Below are positions 1 to 12,396 of a stretch of DNA of 64,000 bases, in pieces (position 1 is the first letter of the stretch; every line of letters starts with the position of its first letter). Location: assembly GCF_932294415.1 (NCBI RefSeq), contig NC_065535.1, positions 9,853,282 to 9,917,281 on the forward strand. Direction: 5' to 3'. The DNA is from Quercus robur (Eukaryota; Streptophyta; Magnoliopsida; Fagales; Fagaceae). Under the pieces are notes generated by a model. It worked only from the letters and a program-made list of their open reading frames with translations, ran no database searches and had not been told where the DNA came from. The translations under genes and the position numbers were made by a program.

Positions 1-481
1 CTTTGCCATGGACTTTTCAAAATATTGCCAAGTTGTATTGGGCTTTTGATAAGATATTGCAGAGCATTATTGGGCTTGGGCTTTGATGAATAATTTGCCA
101 CAGGTTTGAACCATGGGCTTTGATTATGGGATTGAATTCCATTGATAAAATAGTTTTGCCATGGACTTGAATCATGGGCTTTTATTATTTAGTGTAATTA
201 TAGAACTCTAGTAATATAGTTTTCCATGGGCTTTTGACAAATGTGTGCCATGGGTTTGTAAAATAGTAAGATAAAGATTAATTGCCACGGGGTTTAAAAT
301 AATTTACATGGGGCTTTTGAATAGTAGAGGGATAAATAATGTGATATAAGATAAATGATTACCATGGGTTTTATTTAGGTAAGTTCCATGGATTTATAAT
401 AAAGTACGAAGTAAATAAGTGTCATAAGTTTTTAATATAATGGCTATAGATTTTAAGGTAAAAACTTTTGTGGTCTTAGAT

Positions 482-1100
482 ATTAGTAACACATATTCAT
501 AATTCTCCATGGGCTTGATATATGTTTGCCATGAGTTTTGGAAAGATGAATAGTGTTAAATAAAATAAATAGTTAAACTTAATCGCCATAGGTTTTAAAT
601 ATAATTTCCATGGGCTTAAATATTAGTAACACAAATTCATAATTCTCCATGGGCTTGATGTATGTTTGCCATGGGTTTTGGAAAAATGAATAGTATTACG
701 TAACATAAATAGCTACCATGGATTTAAATATTAGTAACACAAATTCATAATTCTCCATGGGCTTGATGTATATTTGCCATGAGTTTTGGAAAAATGAATA
801 GTGTTACGTAAAAGAAATAGTTAAATTTAATTGCCATAGGTTTTGAATATAATATCCATGGGCTTAAATATTAGTAACACAAATTCATAATTTTTCATGG
901 GCTTGATGTATGTTTGCCATGGGTTTTAGAAAAATGAATAGTGTTACATAAAATAAATAGTTAAATTTAATTGCCATAGGTTTTGAATATAATTTCTATA
1001 GGCTTAATTATTAATGACACACACTCACATTTCTCCATGGGCTTGATATATATTTGCCATGGGTTTTGGAAAAATGAATGGTGTTATTTCATAAGATAGA
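482..1100. repeat. Degenerate tandem repeat, unit about 140 bp
   Basis: A block beginning ATTAGTAACACAAATTCAT recurs near 482, 622, 729, 869 and 1005. The spacing is therefore about 140, 108, 140 and 136 bp. Each unit carries a CCATGGGCTTGATGTATG segment and a TTGCCATGGGTTTTGGAAAA segment. The 108-bp interval is a unit with an internal deletion. The array lies inside the presumed giant LTR. Confidence 0.75.
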
Positions 1101-1374
1101 TAATATGATATAAATATTTGCCATGATTCATTAGCTTATATACTTGTTTAGGAAAATTAATTTGCCAAAGGTTATTAGCTTTGGACTTCAAGTATAATGC
1201 GTTTGTAAAAAAAATCTGTTTTGCCAAAGATTATTAACTTTGGGCTTTTGAGCAAGATATAATATTTTTGTAAAGTGATTTTGGATTTTTTTTGAAATGA
1301 TGGTTTGCCAAAAATAGTACTTGGGCTCTTAGTAAAATATTTATAACATAATATTTGCCAAGTATTAATAAAAT

Positions 1375-1775
1375 ATTTCCAAGGATAGTATTTGGATTTT
1401 TAGTATTTGTAAAATTTTGCCAAACTAGTATTTGAGTTTTTGATAAAATATTGCCAAGGATAGTGCTTGGGCTTTTAGTATTTGTAAAATTTTTGCTAAA
1501 CTAGTATTTGGGCTTAAAATATTGCCAAGGATAGTAATTGGGCTTTTAGTATTTGTAAAATTTTGCCAAACTAGTATTTGGACTTTAAATATTGCCAAGG
1601 ATAGTACTTGGGCTTTTAGTATTTGTAAAATTTTGCCAAATTAGTATTTGAACTTTTGAGTATTTGTAAAATTTTTGTCAAACTAGTATTTGGGCTTAAA
1701 ATATTGCCAAGGATAGTACTTGGGCTTTTGAGTATTTGTAAAATTTTGCCAAACTAGTATTTGGGCTTTTAGAAA
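1375..1775. repeat. Tandem repeat, unit about 70 bp
   Basis: Five or more imperfect copies of a unit containing AAGGATAGTACTTGGGCTTT and TTTTGCCAAACTAGTATTTG follow one another. The words and the GGGCTT core resemble the 140-bp repeats just upstream, which suggests local expansion from a common short motif within the same LTR. Confidence 0.7.
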
Positions 1776-1863
1776 TGGTTGCCAAAATAATATTAGGCTT
1801 TTAGAAATAGTTGCCAAAATAGTATTTGGGCTTTTGTAAATAGTTTGAGATTTTGTAAAAATA

Positions 1864-1978
1864 TTGCCGTGTAGCAACGGGCTTAGTAAGAATGTCGTGT
1901 AGCAACGGGCTTGGTAGGGGGTGCCGTGTAGCAACAAGCTTTGTAAGAATGCCGTGTAGCAACGAGCTTTGTAAGATT
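1864..1978. repeat. Short tandem repeat, unit about 31-34 bp, four copies
   Basis: The segment GCCGTGTAGCAACGGGCTT and near variants occurs four times in a row with short spacers that end GTAAGAAT. It adjoins the larger repeat blocks of the presumed giant LTR. Confidence 0.75.
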
Positions 1979-4730
1979 TTGTTGGGCTTTTTTGGGTTTT
2001 GCCCACAAGGAAAATGAGTTTGGGCTTTTTATAGAGATGGTATAATTTTGTGGCTCGATATGGTAATGAGATAATAAATACTTGTGGACTAATTTGGCGA
2101 TGGGATGAGAAATATTCATAAGGGCTATTAGAGTATTTTGGTGAGTGCATAAATAGGATCAAATAGGCATGTGTATATTTTTTATGCTATTGGAAAGGAA
2201 TGATTTGCAAAGGGATTTAAATGTTTTTGTTGGAAACTTATCTGATTGAACCGCTGGAGAAGAAAAATTAATGTCCAGCAATGGGAATGGTTTCTATTGA
2301 TGAGGTCCCCCTTTTTATGCCGAAGTGATGGATAACAATGTGTTTTGTCTAGCAACATAAGGGCTTTTTTGCTGATAAGGCCATCTACTGCTGGAGAGAT
2401 AAATATGTGTAGCAGTAAGAGAGGTTTCTATTGATGCAGCCCTCTATCATTGAACTTTCAACCATTTATTTTTTTCTTTGCTGCCATCGCTGGATGAACC
2501 TTTTCATTTTAGGCATAAAAGCTTCCTTTTTTTTTTTTCATATGGGGGCTATAAGCTTGTAATAAGTATGTTACAAGCCTTGGTTGGAGTAGCTCAAATA
2601 GTTGAGAGATAGGTAGCTTGGTATCTCATGAAATATTTTGGACATAATAATGTTGACTTAGCTCCATGAGCTGCTGGAGTAAGGGATATTGAGCATGTGT
2701 ATGTTGGAGTTGAGATCTTATTCATGATATGTGATTCTAGACTTTTGGAGTTATGATAAGGCTATACTTTATGACTTCCTAGTGGAGTTGCCATAACGTC
2801 GGGGACATTATTTTTACGCGCGGTCACATGCCTTTGGAGGTGTGGCTTTGCTAGGCCCGGATTTGTTTTGGGGAGGTTAACCTGGAACTTAACATTGGAC
2901 CGTATAGACCAATGGCTACCGGTGTATTTTTAAGCCTACAAAATAGATAAAACCCAAAGTCTTAGAATCATGATAATGGTTTAAATAAATAAATAATATG
3001 CTTAGCATGATAGCTTTGATTAAATGGTGAGTTGATACATTATTATTATGTATATTGAGTGATGTCCAATATTAGAAAATAATTAATTAGGTGTCAAATG
3101 TCCAACAATGAGATGAATCCAATAGTTCATGTCTAGTTGCAGTTCATGGTTCATGTTCATCATAATAAGGCATGTCTAGCAATGGTTCATGTCCAAATAA
3201 TATATGTCCATTGGTGGTATATGTCCAAATGATACAAGTCCAACAATGATTTATGTCCAAGTAATACATGTCCATTGGTGGTATATCAATTTATTAATAT
3301 GTATGTTTATTATTAGTGAGACCATATTTATTAAATGGTGAGATAATGGTAAGATGATAATGAGTTAACATATACTCAATAATGTAATTTCAAAGATGGA
3401 TAAAACATTGACTTATCTTTTATGTTTCTGACTCCAGTCGTGTAGCTTTACCTTATTCTTCATGTGATTTGTGACTCCAGCTGTATAATGTTGGTGAGCT
3501 TCATAGTTTGTGGCTTTAGTCTTATAGTGTTGATGAACTAGTAAGATTTCAGCAATATAATGACATTAGTTGAGTGGTATAATAATAATGAACAAAATAT
3601 ACTTGATAAGATAGGTTTGAAGGTAAAATATAATTACTTATCTTCATAGTTTGGAGCTCCAGCCGTAGAACAGTAGTGGACTTAGACATTTTAGCAACGT
3701 GATAGAATGAGTCCAGCGGTACAATACGATATTATGAGTCCTTCTATGGTGACTTCATGATTGAAGGGGAAAAAATGGGTGCAACTAGAAGGAGAGAGAG
3801 CATGTCCAGCCGTGTGCATAGGTTGGTTAAGTTTATCCCCTTTCATTAAACGCTTAAATGACTTTCCCCATGTAATACTCTTTTAGTTTTTAGTCAAATA
3901 TGAGTGATATTGCCTTCCATAAGAAGGGCTTTTGATTTTATAAGTTTTTGCCTTTCATAAGAAAGGGCTTTTAGTAATAAGTTCTTGGAAGCATGTTTGA
4001 TTTGTTTTAAGATGCATGGAGATGGTAAGGAATATGTATATATTGTGAGATATGATGTTTGTAATATGTATGAGAATTATATGTAGATACTTTGTTGGAC
4101 ATGGATCTTGTATATGTATAATTTGTGAGACATAGAGCTTAGAGATATATGAGAAGTATGTATGAGTATTTTGTGAGGAATGTGTTTTGTAAAATAAATG
4201 GAAGTATGAGATTGATAAATGAAGGTTAAATGTAGTAAAGGCTGTTGCTGGGATTGTTTTTTGTATTATGACATTGGTTATGTTGCTTTCTAAGAAGGGG
4301 GATTTTGTATAAGAAATAAAGAATGAGATAAAGATGTGTTTTTGGGCAGCAAGATAATGATACTTCAGAATAATGAAGTGGGGAAAGATGGGTAATGGGT
4401 AATGGGTAATGGTGTTGTAATATGTGTGTTGTGTTGTTATCTATGAAGAGAGGTTTTGTAAGAGGGATGAAGAAAGATATGGAGATCTTTTAGAGATATG
4501 GCAGCAAGATGAATAGAGTTTCAGAATATTGAGGATGAGAGAGGGCTAGCGTGTAATGGTGTGCTCTAAGAAGAGATATTTTTGTAAGGGAAATGGAGAA
4601 GTGTAAAAATGTGTATTTTGCAGCAAAATGAGTGAAGTTTCTGCATAAGAGGGTGAGATGGATCAGAGAGGGCAGAGATCAGAGAGGGAGATAAAAAAGA
4701 GAAGCCCCTTAGTGTGTGGCTTGGTCCTCT

Positions 4731-4740
4731 TTTTATAGAG
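4731..4740 (-). promoter_or_regulatory. Minus-strand TATA box of the presumed giant LTR
   Basis: The plus-strand CTTTTTATAGAG reads CTCTATAAAAAG on the minus strand, in a locally purine-rich setting. Its position about 1.1 kb inside the right LTR end fits a U3 promoter. This is an inference from the motif and its position only. Confidence 0.45.
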
Positions 4741-5018
4741 CTAAGCTATGTAACTAGATCAGAATTAGTTGAAGGGAAAATTAGCAAATCAGGAAAAAAT
4801 TTTGACAAAGTAAGTGGTCTTTTGTTTTTTTGCCAAAAGAATAAAGTTTGAAACTTAATGGCTGAAATTATAGTTGTAATAGCTGTCAATCACAGCTGTT
4901 ACAGTTGGATAATGTCATCCGAATGACATCATTTGCTTGGAGGAAAGTATATGGCATTAAATTCATGATTTGACTAAAGATGGTGAGATAAGCTTTATGA
5001 GATTTTTCTGGTACCACA

Positions 5019-5205
5019 GCTGGAGCTAATGCAGAATGTGCTAGACCTGTTTCAGCTTCTGCACAAGGTGTTTCTGCTTCTGCTGGAGCTGTCTGTAGCT
5101 TAGCTGGAGCTGTTACAGCTTCTACAGAAGCTGTTTGCAGCTTTCGCTGGAGCTGTTTCAGCTTCTGCAGAAGCTGTTGTAGCTTCCACTGGAGCCATTT
5201 TTTGG
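5019..5205. repeat. GCTGGAGCTGTTTCAGCTTCTGC minisatellite
   Basis: Degenerate repeats of a GGAGCTGTTTCAGCTTCTGC-like word keep a minus-strand frame open for 134 codons (4886-5290), giving a peptide rich in Ala, Glu, Lys and Gln. The openness is explained by the repeat, and I see no domain. Confidence 0.6.
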
Positions 5206-5865
5206 TGTTTTCGGCTAAATTTTTTCTTTTGGAAAAAATATTTGATGAAGTTTTAGAGATGTAATCATGGTCTTTTTGTATCTTAACCAAATCTTGGAGA
5301 GTAAGGAAAGCATTTTAATGCTAGATATAAGATATTAATATATATTTAGCCATATACTTAGAATTGATTTAGATGATAATAATATAATTGATATGAAATA
5401 CTATAATTACATCTTTAAACTTATATTATATGATGAACATTAATTTTTATGTAAAGAGCGTGGGGAATTTTATCATTTTAAGTGTTATGTGATATGAGAG
5501 GCTTACCCAAATGTTACCTATTGCACATTGACCCGTCAAAGTTCAGGGAATTGAGGAAGACACGCCAAGTAACATGCTTTCCTTTATCAACTTTGAACCA
5601 CTAGAGTTTTACTGAACATACTTCTTGGTCCTCCAAACCACGACTCCCAAAATTCCCCTGATGAGACTCATGAACTTAGATCATGAGCCAAAAATGAGAT
5701 GATGTGCCATGAGCTTGAACCATGGGGTTTGACGCCTTTTTGTGTAAATATGGGCTCTTTTGGGCTTTAAAAGAGGTTTTTCCAAAATCTATGATAATGT
5801 TGACGTGGTGCGGGTTGCAAATGAAATGAAGCCATGTAATGTTGAAAAATTTGTCCTCAACATTA

Positions 5866-7480
5866 GCTAAATTGAAATGTTTGCAAGACCAATCCAGTCT
5901 AATTCAAAAATATTAATAGTACTAACTTTTTATAGTTTTTTTTTTCTTTTCAAGAAGGAATAAAGAGATTATATAAATGGGAAACTAGGTCTGGGATCTA
6001 TTATCTGATTGCAAGATCTATATGTGAATGTGATTATGGATTATCTAAATTGAAATGTTTGCAAGAGTGGAGTCAAATTTTGTAATATTTGATAATCTAC
6101 CATATGTGGTGGTTAACATGTGATTTTTTATAAAATCGAGCTTTACTATACAAATTTGCCCATTTTATTACCAAAAAATATATATATATATATTGTGCCT
6201 GAGCCTGAGCCTAAACCTATTTGTGCATACTTTTTTTATTTTTTGAAAAGCACAGTATAATTCTTTCCTTTGAAAGTGAAATTTCACTATTTTTCCAATC
6301 CAATCTAATCCTAAAATATTAATAGCACTAACTTTTTATTGTTTTTTCCTTTTCAAAAAGGAACAAAGAAATTATATAGATGGGAAATTGGGCTAAGTCT
6401 ATTATATGATTGCAAAATCTATATGTGAATGTAGGGGTAAGGGCTCAAGATCGCATATTGGGCCTTGGGTTTTGTCCGAGGGGATAAACAGGTCCGAAGA
6501 GAAACTACTAATAATGAGACATTCTCAAATCGAGACTTATAAGTGGAGCAAACGAGTGGTTGTCTGAGGAGTACATACTCCTTGGACTTGTGAATATGGT
6601 TCAAAAAATATAACCCAAGAATTAAAGTGGTCGGCCGAGAAGGTATAATGACAGAGACGTGTTTCGTGGGCATGAGAGAAGGAAGAGAACCTAAAAATAT
6701 CTAAGAGAAGGCTGACACCACCGCATTAAATGCACAACAGCTACTTTACTAGCCGCATTTATGTGGAAAAGACCTCTGAACAGTGTCACATTGGCTACCG
6801 CAACTCACAGAGCGCCAGGAAAGGTGGCTGATGGGACAAGCACTCAAGTGGGAGTTCAGATAATCGACAAGTGGGGGGTAAAGATGACACCAAAGAAGAT
6901 ATATAAGGTAGAAGACTCTTCATGGAGAAGGAATCGAAAAATAGAAAGAGAGGACACTATAGCAACCTAAACTATCTTATTATCCCACTGTGATTAATAT
7001 ACGATGACTATGGCCTCCTCGGACTGAAAGTCCCTTGATATCAACTCCTTTTGTTTATGTTTGACTGCCATTTAATCCAACTCTAGTCGCTGTCCAATTC
7101 GTTAGGTCTTAATTCTTTGACCAATTTTTTACAAATTCATTGTATCGGGCTCATTAGACCAAAGTTCCATACATTTTGGGCTTGGGCTCCAAATTGTGAC
7201 CTTACAATGAATTTGATGATGGATTAACTAAATTAAAATGTTTACAAGGGTCAAGTTGAATTTTGTAATATTTGATAATCCACCACACGTGATAGTTAAA
7301 ATGCAATTTTTTTTAAATATAAAATTAGGCTTTATTATACTAATTTACTCCTTTCATTACCCAAAAAAAAAAAAAAAACTATTGTGCCTGAGTCTATTTG
7401 TGCATACTTTTTTTTTTTTTTAAAGCATACTAATTATTTCCTCTGAAAGTGATTGTACCCTACAATTTTTTTTTTTTAAT
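5866..7480. repeat. Tandem duplication, unit about 410 bp, split by a solo LTR
   Basis: Copy 1 (about 5890-6296) and copy 2 (about 6297-6429 plus 7207-7470) share the segment running from AATCCAATCTAAT through TCTATATGTGAATG to TTGTGCCTGAG and a T-rich tail. A fragment of a further copy (CTAAATTGAAATGTTTGCAAGA) sits at 5869-5890, directly against the right end of the giant LTR. Copy 1 therefore preserves the empty site of the LTR insertion in copy 2. Confidence 0.8.
6430..7206 (+). mobile_element. Solo LTR (777 bp) with target-site duplication
   Basis: The element starts TGTAGGGGTAAGG and ends GACCTTACA, giving TG…CA ends with a short inverted repeat. The flanks are GTGAA at 6425-6429 and ATGAA at 7207-7211, a 5-bp duplication with one change. 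The undisrupted tandem copy at about 6025 confirms the junction. A TATA-like AGATATATAAGG lies near 6898-6909, and GTCCGAGG words link it to the other LTR families of this window. There is no internal region, so it is a recombined solo LTR. Confidence 0.88.
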
Positions 7481-7496
7481 AAGAATAGTTGTTACT

Positions 7497-7589
7497 CCCA
7501 CTAGTCTTGTAGCATAATGGCACTTGGTTCTACTAGTAACCATTAGCTCGAGGTTTCTATTCCCCGCAATTACCTAGTCAAAAAAAAAA
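7497..7589 (+). mobile_element. tRNA-derived SINE-like insertion
   Basis: This short insertion (93 bp) has a tRNA-like head with a box-A-like TAGCATAATGGCAC and a box-B-like GGTTTCTATTCC, then ends in a run of about 12 A. It is flanked by AATAGTTGTTACT (7484-7496) and AATAGTCGTTACT (7590-7602), a 13-bp duplication with one mismatch. These are the hallmarks of a SINE mobilised by LINE machinery. Confidence 0.75.
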
Positions 7590-8042
7590 AATAGTCGTTA
7601 CTAATTTTAATTTGAATTCACAACTAAAATTACATTTTTATTTATCAATAATAACTTGTTACTTAAAATTTTTAAAATTTATAAAGTACAATTCTCTTTT
7701 CTTTTCTTTTTTAATTCCAAAAAATAAAATAAAAACATTTTTCGATCGAATTCAGAACTCACGTGTATTAAATATTTTGATACTTTCCCATCTGAAACCA
7801 AGGTGCTCTCTATTACTGGTTACGACTATAATCACCAGGGGTTTTGAAAGTTATAAAATATATATTAAAAAAAACATTTTTGACATGGCTTCTCGTAAAA
7901 TTTACCATAATGCTTGATCAGCTAAATCCTAAGAATAAACCCTAGTTCTCACTCTCCCTATAGTTCACACTCCTCCACACTCATTTCTCAAATCTTGACC
8001 GTCCGTTCAGCGCTCGCCGGCTATCCACGGTCGTCAATTCTG

Positions 8043-8380
8043 GTAAAGCTCTAATCTTGGCTTCTTTCTCATCATTAAACTACAAGCGTAATAACACTAC
8101 GGCTGTGTTTGGTTCTCGGGAAAGTAAAAGGAAAATGCTAGAAAATGGTTTTTATTTTCTTCTTCTTCTGTGTTTCGCATCTTGATAGAAACCTGTAAAT
8201 CTTTATACAACATTAGTCCACAGAGCTGTTTTAGGGGATTACATATTTATTGATATTGGTTATTGGTTAATTGATTTTACATGTCAATTTTTTATATAAT
8301 GGGAAATGCAATTTTATATGTTAAGACATTGGTGATTGGTTTCAATTTCTGAATTTGTTTATAATTTTCTTGTTCCCCAG
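8043..8380 (+). other. Probable 5' UTR intron of the PPR gene
   Basis: A donor CTG|GTAAAG at 8043 and an acceptor TTCCCCAG at 8380, with a T-rich tract before it, lie upstream of the PPR start codon. Removing the 338 bp would give a compact leader beginning in the pyrimidine-rich stretch near 7940-8040. This is inferred from splice consensus only. Confidence 0.5.
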
Positions 8381-8479
8381 GATTTTGCTAAGTCTTTGAG
8401 GGTGTAGTATATTTGTTGGGTCGAAACTTTGAGCAAGGGTTTTGGGTATTGAAAATTTATATTACTTTCTTTGAGAGAC

Positions 8480-11400
8480 ATGAGCTTGAGGCACTTAGTT
8501 TCTCGGAAAACAATCAACAATCTATCAAGAACCAATGGGAAATCACCATCAATGTACCCGTATATTTACAGGAATTTCACCACAATTACTGCCCCAATAT
8601 CTTCTCGGTTTCATTTTCCAAATAGTGATGGAAGCTTTAAACCCCTCCAAAACCCTAATTGCCTTAAACCCATTTTGTCTTTCAGTACGCACATTCACTC
8701 TGCTGATGGAACTAAACTGAGCCACTTAGGTGGATACCCAAAACTCAATTCAGAGGAATTTGAGGAGGAGGAGGAGGAGGAGGATGGGACCATGAATGAG
8801 TTCTTGTCCCGATTTGTTTGGATAATGCGTGGGAAGCTCTATGAAGTTTACACTGACTGTGATAAGGAGACAATTGAGGCAATGCTTTTGGTCGTTGTTG
8901 GGAAAGTTGTGTCGGAGATGGAAAAGGGTGGTCTTGAGCAGATGCTTGGTGCTGCAGTGGCCGCTCCTTCACAGGATTTTAGTGAGGATTTATGGAGAAC
9001 AGTTTGGGAAGTGAGTAATATGGTTTTGGATGATATGAGAAAGGAGAAAATGAAGGAAAAGATGAAGGGGTTTCTGCAATCTGAAGAAGTTAAGGAAATG
9101 TGCAGGTTTGCCGGTGAAGTTGGTATTCGCGGGGATATGCTGAGAGAGCTTAGATTCAAATGGGCTCGCGAGAAAATGGAGGAAAGTGAGTTTTATGAGA
9201 GTTTGGAGCGCATGAGAGAAGAAGCTCGAGCCCAAGATGAAGGGGAGAAATCAGAGGGCAAGCAAGCTGAAACAATGGGTGATGAGGCTGTTATGGCTGA
9301 GGAGAAGCCTAAAGTTGTTAGTCTTCCTAAGAGACGAGGGAAGATTAGGTACAAGATTTATGGTCTTGATCTCTCTGACCCAAAATGGGCTGAGGTGGCT
9401 GATAAAATTCATGAGAGAGGGGAGCTCATTTGGCCTGAGGAACCAAAGCCAATATCTGGGAAATGCAAACTGGTGACTGAGAGTATTCTTTCGTTGAATG
9501 AGGAGGAGGATCCATCTCCAGTTTTGGCTGAATGGGTAGAGCTTCTTCAACCTAGCCGGATTGACTGGATCACTTTGCTTGACAGATTGAAAGAGCAAAA
9601 TAATAGTGTATATTTTAAGGTACGCCAATTTATTTTCCTGTTGTGCATATTGTTTTCAATTTAACAATATCAGCGTTTAACTTAAATTAAATATAAGAAA
9701 ACCAAATAAGATTTGTGTGTAATATCTTTTAAAAGCTTATAAAATGCGCATCTCCATTGATCATTCAAATAATTCTCCAGAGTTAGATGTTAAGTATATA
9801 CTCTGTCTATAACTTGATTTCAACCTTTTACTAAGGTTGCATATCATCATCCAACATTAGGAGCTTTGAGTAGTCTGGCATCACAAAATCACAGTCAGCA
9901 ACAATTTCATTGTGCTTGTTGGAGGGATTAACTCCAGTATGTTGATTGCAATTTGGAGGAATGCACTTGGTTGCAATATGCAATGAAGTAGTGTCCTATT
10001 GAGGTTTTATGCATATCTGTGAACAGGAAGTTTTTCTAGGATACATATATGATTCTCTTTTTCTTTGTTTTAGTTGTGGACTGTATTATACTTGAACTTC
10101 TTCCAGATGAATATATTTGAATGTATTGTGTCTTCTGAAGGGATCACATTAAGTGCTTTTGTTTAGATTTTGTTATATATGGTATGTTTCTGGTTGCTCT
10201 TGGTTATGTTAAAATGCCTTTAAAGCCCAGCAAGTATTTTGTCTATGCTTCACTAAAGCAAATATATTTTTCATTGTTGCTGGACACATTGGCTCTTGTA
10301 ATAATTAGGGGTATGTACAAAAATAAATAGAGTGGAGAATTGTGTACTTGGAGCAATGGATCCATAGAAGCATGGAAACCCATTGCCTTGGGAACAAGAT
10401 TCAAATGGAAACTGGACATCAATGTACATTCATGTTCTTTTCTCTTAGTTGATAGCAGAATTGCTATCCTAGTGTGCTTTTCATGCATCTATATGTGACT
10501 CTTGTCCAGGTTTCTGTACAATGTTGGTTCAGTAGAGAAACGTCATTTGAATTTGGATGTATGCTTGTACATGTCAAGTGTGAAAGTGTCGGAACATGCA
10601 TGTGCACCTGGATAACTTTCTAATTTGTGAGTTAGAGTTATGAAGGCTGCTTTTTGAATTTTCCATGTTCATTTGGTTGATTTCAAATTATTTGTTTTGT
10701 AGGTAGCAGAACTTGTACTGTGTGAAGAGTCGTTTCAAACAAACATCCGTGACTACTCAAAGCTTATTGATGCCCATGCCAAAGAGAACCACTTAGAAGA
10801 TGCTGAGAGAATTCTTAAGAAGATGAATGAAAATGGTATAGTGCCTGATATTTTAACAGCCACAGTTTTGGTTCACATGTACAGCAAAGCAGGCAATATT
10901 GAACGTGCCAAAGAAGCATTTGAAAGTTTGAGGAGCCAGGGATTCCAACCAGACATGAAGGTCTACAACTCGATGATCATGGCATATGTAAATGCTGGCC
11001 AACCCAAGTTGGGTGAGTCACTGATGAGAGAGATGGAGGCAAGAGACATGAAACCCACACAGGAAATTTACATGGCATTACTTCGGTCATTTGCTCAACG
11101 TGGTGATGTTGGTGGAGCAGGACGAATTGCAAACACCATGCAGTTTGCAGGTTTTCAACCAAGTTTGGAGTCTTGTACTTTGCTTGTTGAGGCATATGGG
11201 CAATCTGGCGACCCTGATCTGGCAAGGAGCAACTTTGACTATATGATAAAAGTTGGGCATAGACCTGATGACAGGTGCACTGCTAGCATGATTGCAGCAT
11301 ATGAGAGGAAGAATTTATTGGATAAGGCCCTAAATCTTTTGTTGCAACTTGAGAAGGATGGATTTCAGCCCGGAGTTGCCACTTACACTGTTCTTGTGGA

Positions 11401-11755
11401 TTGGTTGGGTAAATTGCAGCTAGTTAACGAGGCTGAGCAGCTATTGGACAAGATTGTTGAGCTGGGTGAGGCCCCTCCTTTTAAGGTGCATATAAGCCTT
11501 TGCGATATGTACTCAAGGGCTGGAGTGGAGAAAAAAGCCCTTCAAGCACTAGGGGCTCTGGAGGCTAAGACAGAGCAACTGGGGCCTGATGACTTTGAGA
11601 GGATTATAAATGGGCTTTTGGCTGGTGGCTTTATGGAGGATGCTAAAAGGATACATGGGCTGATGGAGGCCCGGGGTTTTGCTGCATCAGAACCACTTAA
11701 GGTGGCCTTGATGGCATCTCAAGCTTTTAGCCGCAGGAGACCTACAATGAGATAG
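8480..11755 (+). CDS. NFD5: Mitochondrial pentatricopeptide-repeat protein, NFD5-like
   Basis: There are two coding exons, 8480-9619 and 10703-11755, joined by a phase-0 intron with AAG|GTACGC and TTTTGTAG| borders. They give 730 residues. I start at the ATG at 8480; the open frame reaches further upstream but without another ATG. Residues 1 to about 50 are rich in Arg, Ser and Thr and lack acids, as in a mitochondrial presequence. An acidic stretch (poly-Glu near residue 97) and a charged helical region follow. From about residue 395 to the end there are roughly nine consecutive PPR motifs (for example YSKLIDAHAK and YNSMIMAYVN). PPR proteins bind organellar RNA one base per repeat. I assign NFD5 from remembered similarity to Arabidopsis NUCLEAR FUSION DEFECTIVE 5; the PPR call is firm and the name less so. 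The gene is convergent with the CBSX3-like gene. Confidence 0.88.
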
Positions 11756-12396
11756 TTTGTTGGTATTTTGTGAATATTTCTCAAGTCTTTTGCTGCTAGA
11801 AACAAACAATGAGATTGTTCTATAGTCCAATTGGAAGCCATAGAACACAGCAAGCAGCAGGTTATTATCCATAAAAGGGGTGAGTTTAGGCTCTTCACCA
11901 ACATCATCTTAGCTTATTATATGAGTTTTGAGATGGTTCCCATGCCCATATTTTTTGGTGCCTTCTTCCATAATAGACATACATTGTGTCAATAGACACA
12001 GGCAAGCATTTTATTATGTACTTCAATTTTCTGTTTTTAGCATGCCCTGTATCATTATGTGCTCATAGGTTGACTGACCTTTAGCTCTCCTATGGTGAAT
12101 ACATTCCCGCAAGGGCAGTTCACGAAACCCCAGCATATGGGACTGTCAATCACTCCTGTTAAGACTCAGTTTTACATTTTTTTTTTTTTTGGTTTATTTA
12201 TTTTTTCCTGACTGATCCTGCTGGAGATATCAATTCATTCCTGTGATTTGCAACAAGCTCATCATGATATGAATCTTGAATATATTTCTCTTTTCTTTTT
12301 TATTACATGTCTGCTATACAATTTAAAATATTTCCGCGTCAAATCATAATTATTCATTACCAGCAGCATGCTCTCAAATGTAAAATTGTTTTCATT
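11756..12396. other. Convergent intergenic region (two 3' UTRs)
   Basis: This stretch lies between the stop codon of the PPR gene and the stop codon of the minus-strand CBSX3-like gene. It holds no ORF of interest, a short T-run near 12178-12190, and presumably both 3' UTRs. I see no structured element. Confidence 0.6.

Larger units (their letters stand above)
1..5862 (-). mobile_element. Giant LTR or LTR-element part, minus orientation, cut by window edge
   Basis: No convincing coding region is visible over almost 6 kb. The right end (…CCTCAACA at 5862), read on the minus strand, starts TGTTGAGGACAAAT, a typical LTR start. A minus-strand TATA box (TATAAAAAG) lies near 4732-4740, about 1.1 kb in from that end, as expected of a U3 region. 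The left two kilobases are degenerate short repeats built on GCCATGGGCTT and TTGCCAAACTAGTATTTG. Giant LTRs of several kilobases are known from Ogre-like Tat elements. I infer that this is such an LTR, or an LTR plus leader. The left end and the second LTR are outside the window, so no target duplication can be checked. Confidence 0.5.

Noticed and set aside
1683-2162. 159-codon minus-strand frame
   Set aside because: It is made of the short GTGTAGCAACGGGCTT and TTGCCAAAC repeats; composition explains it.
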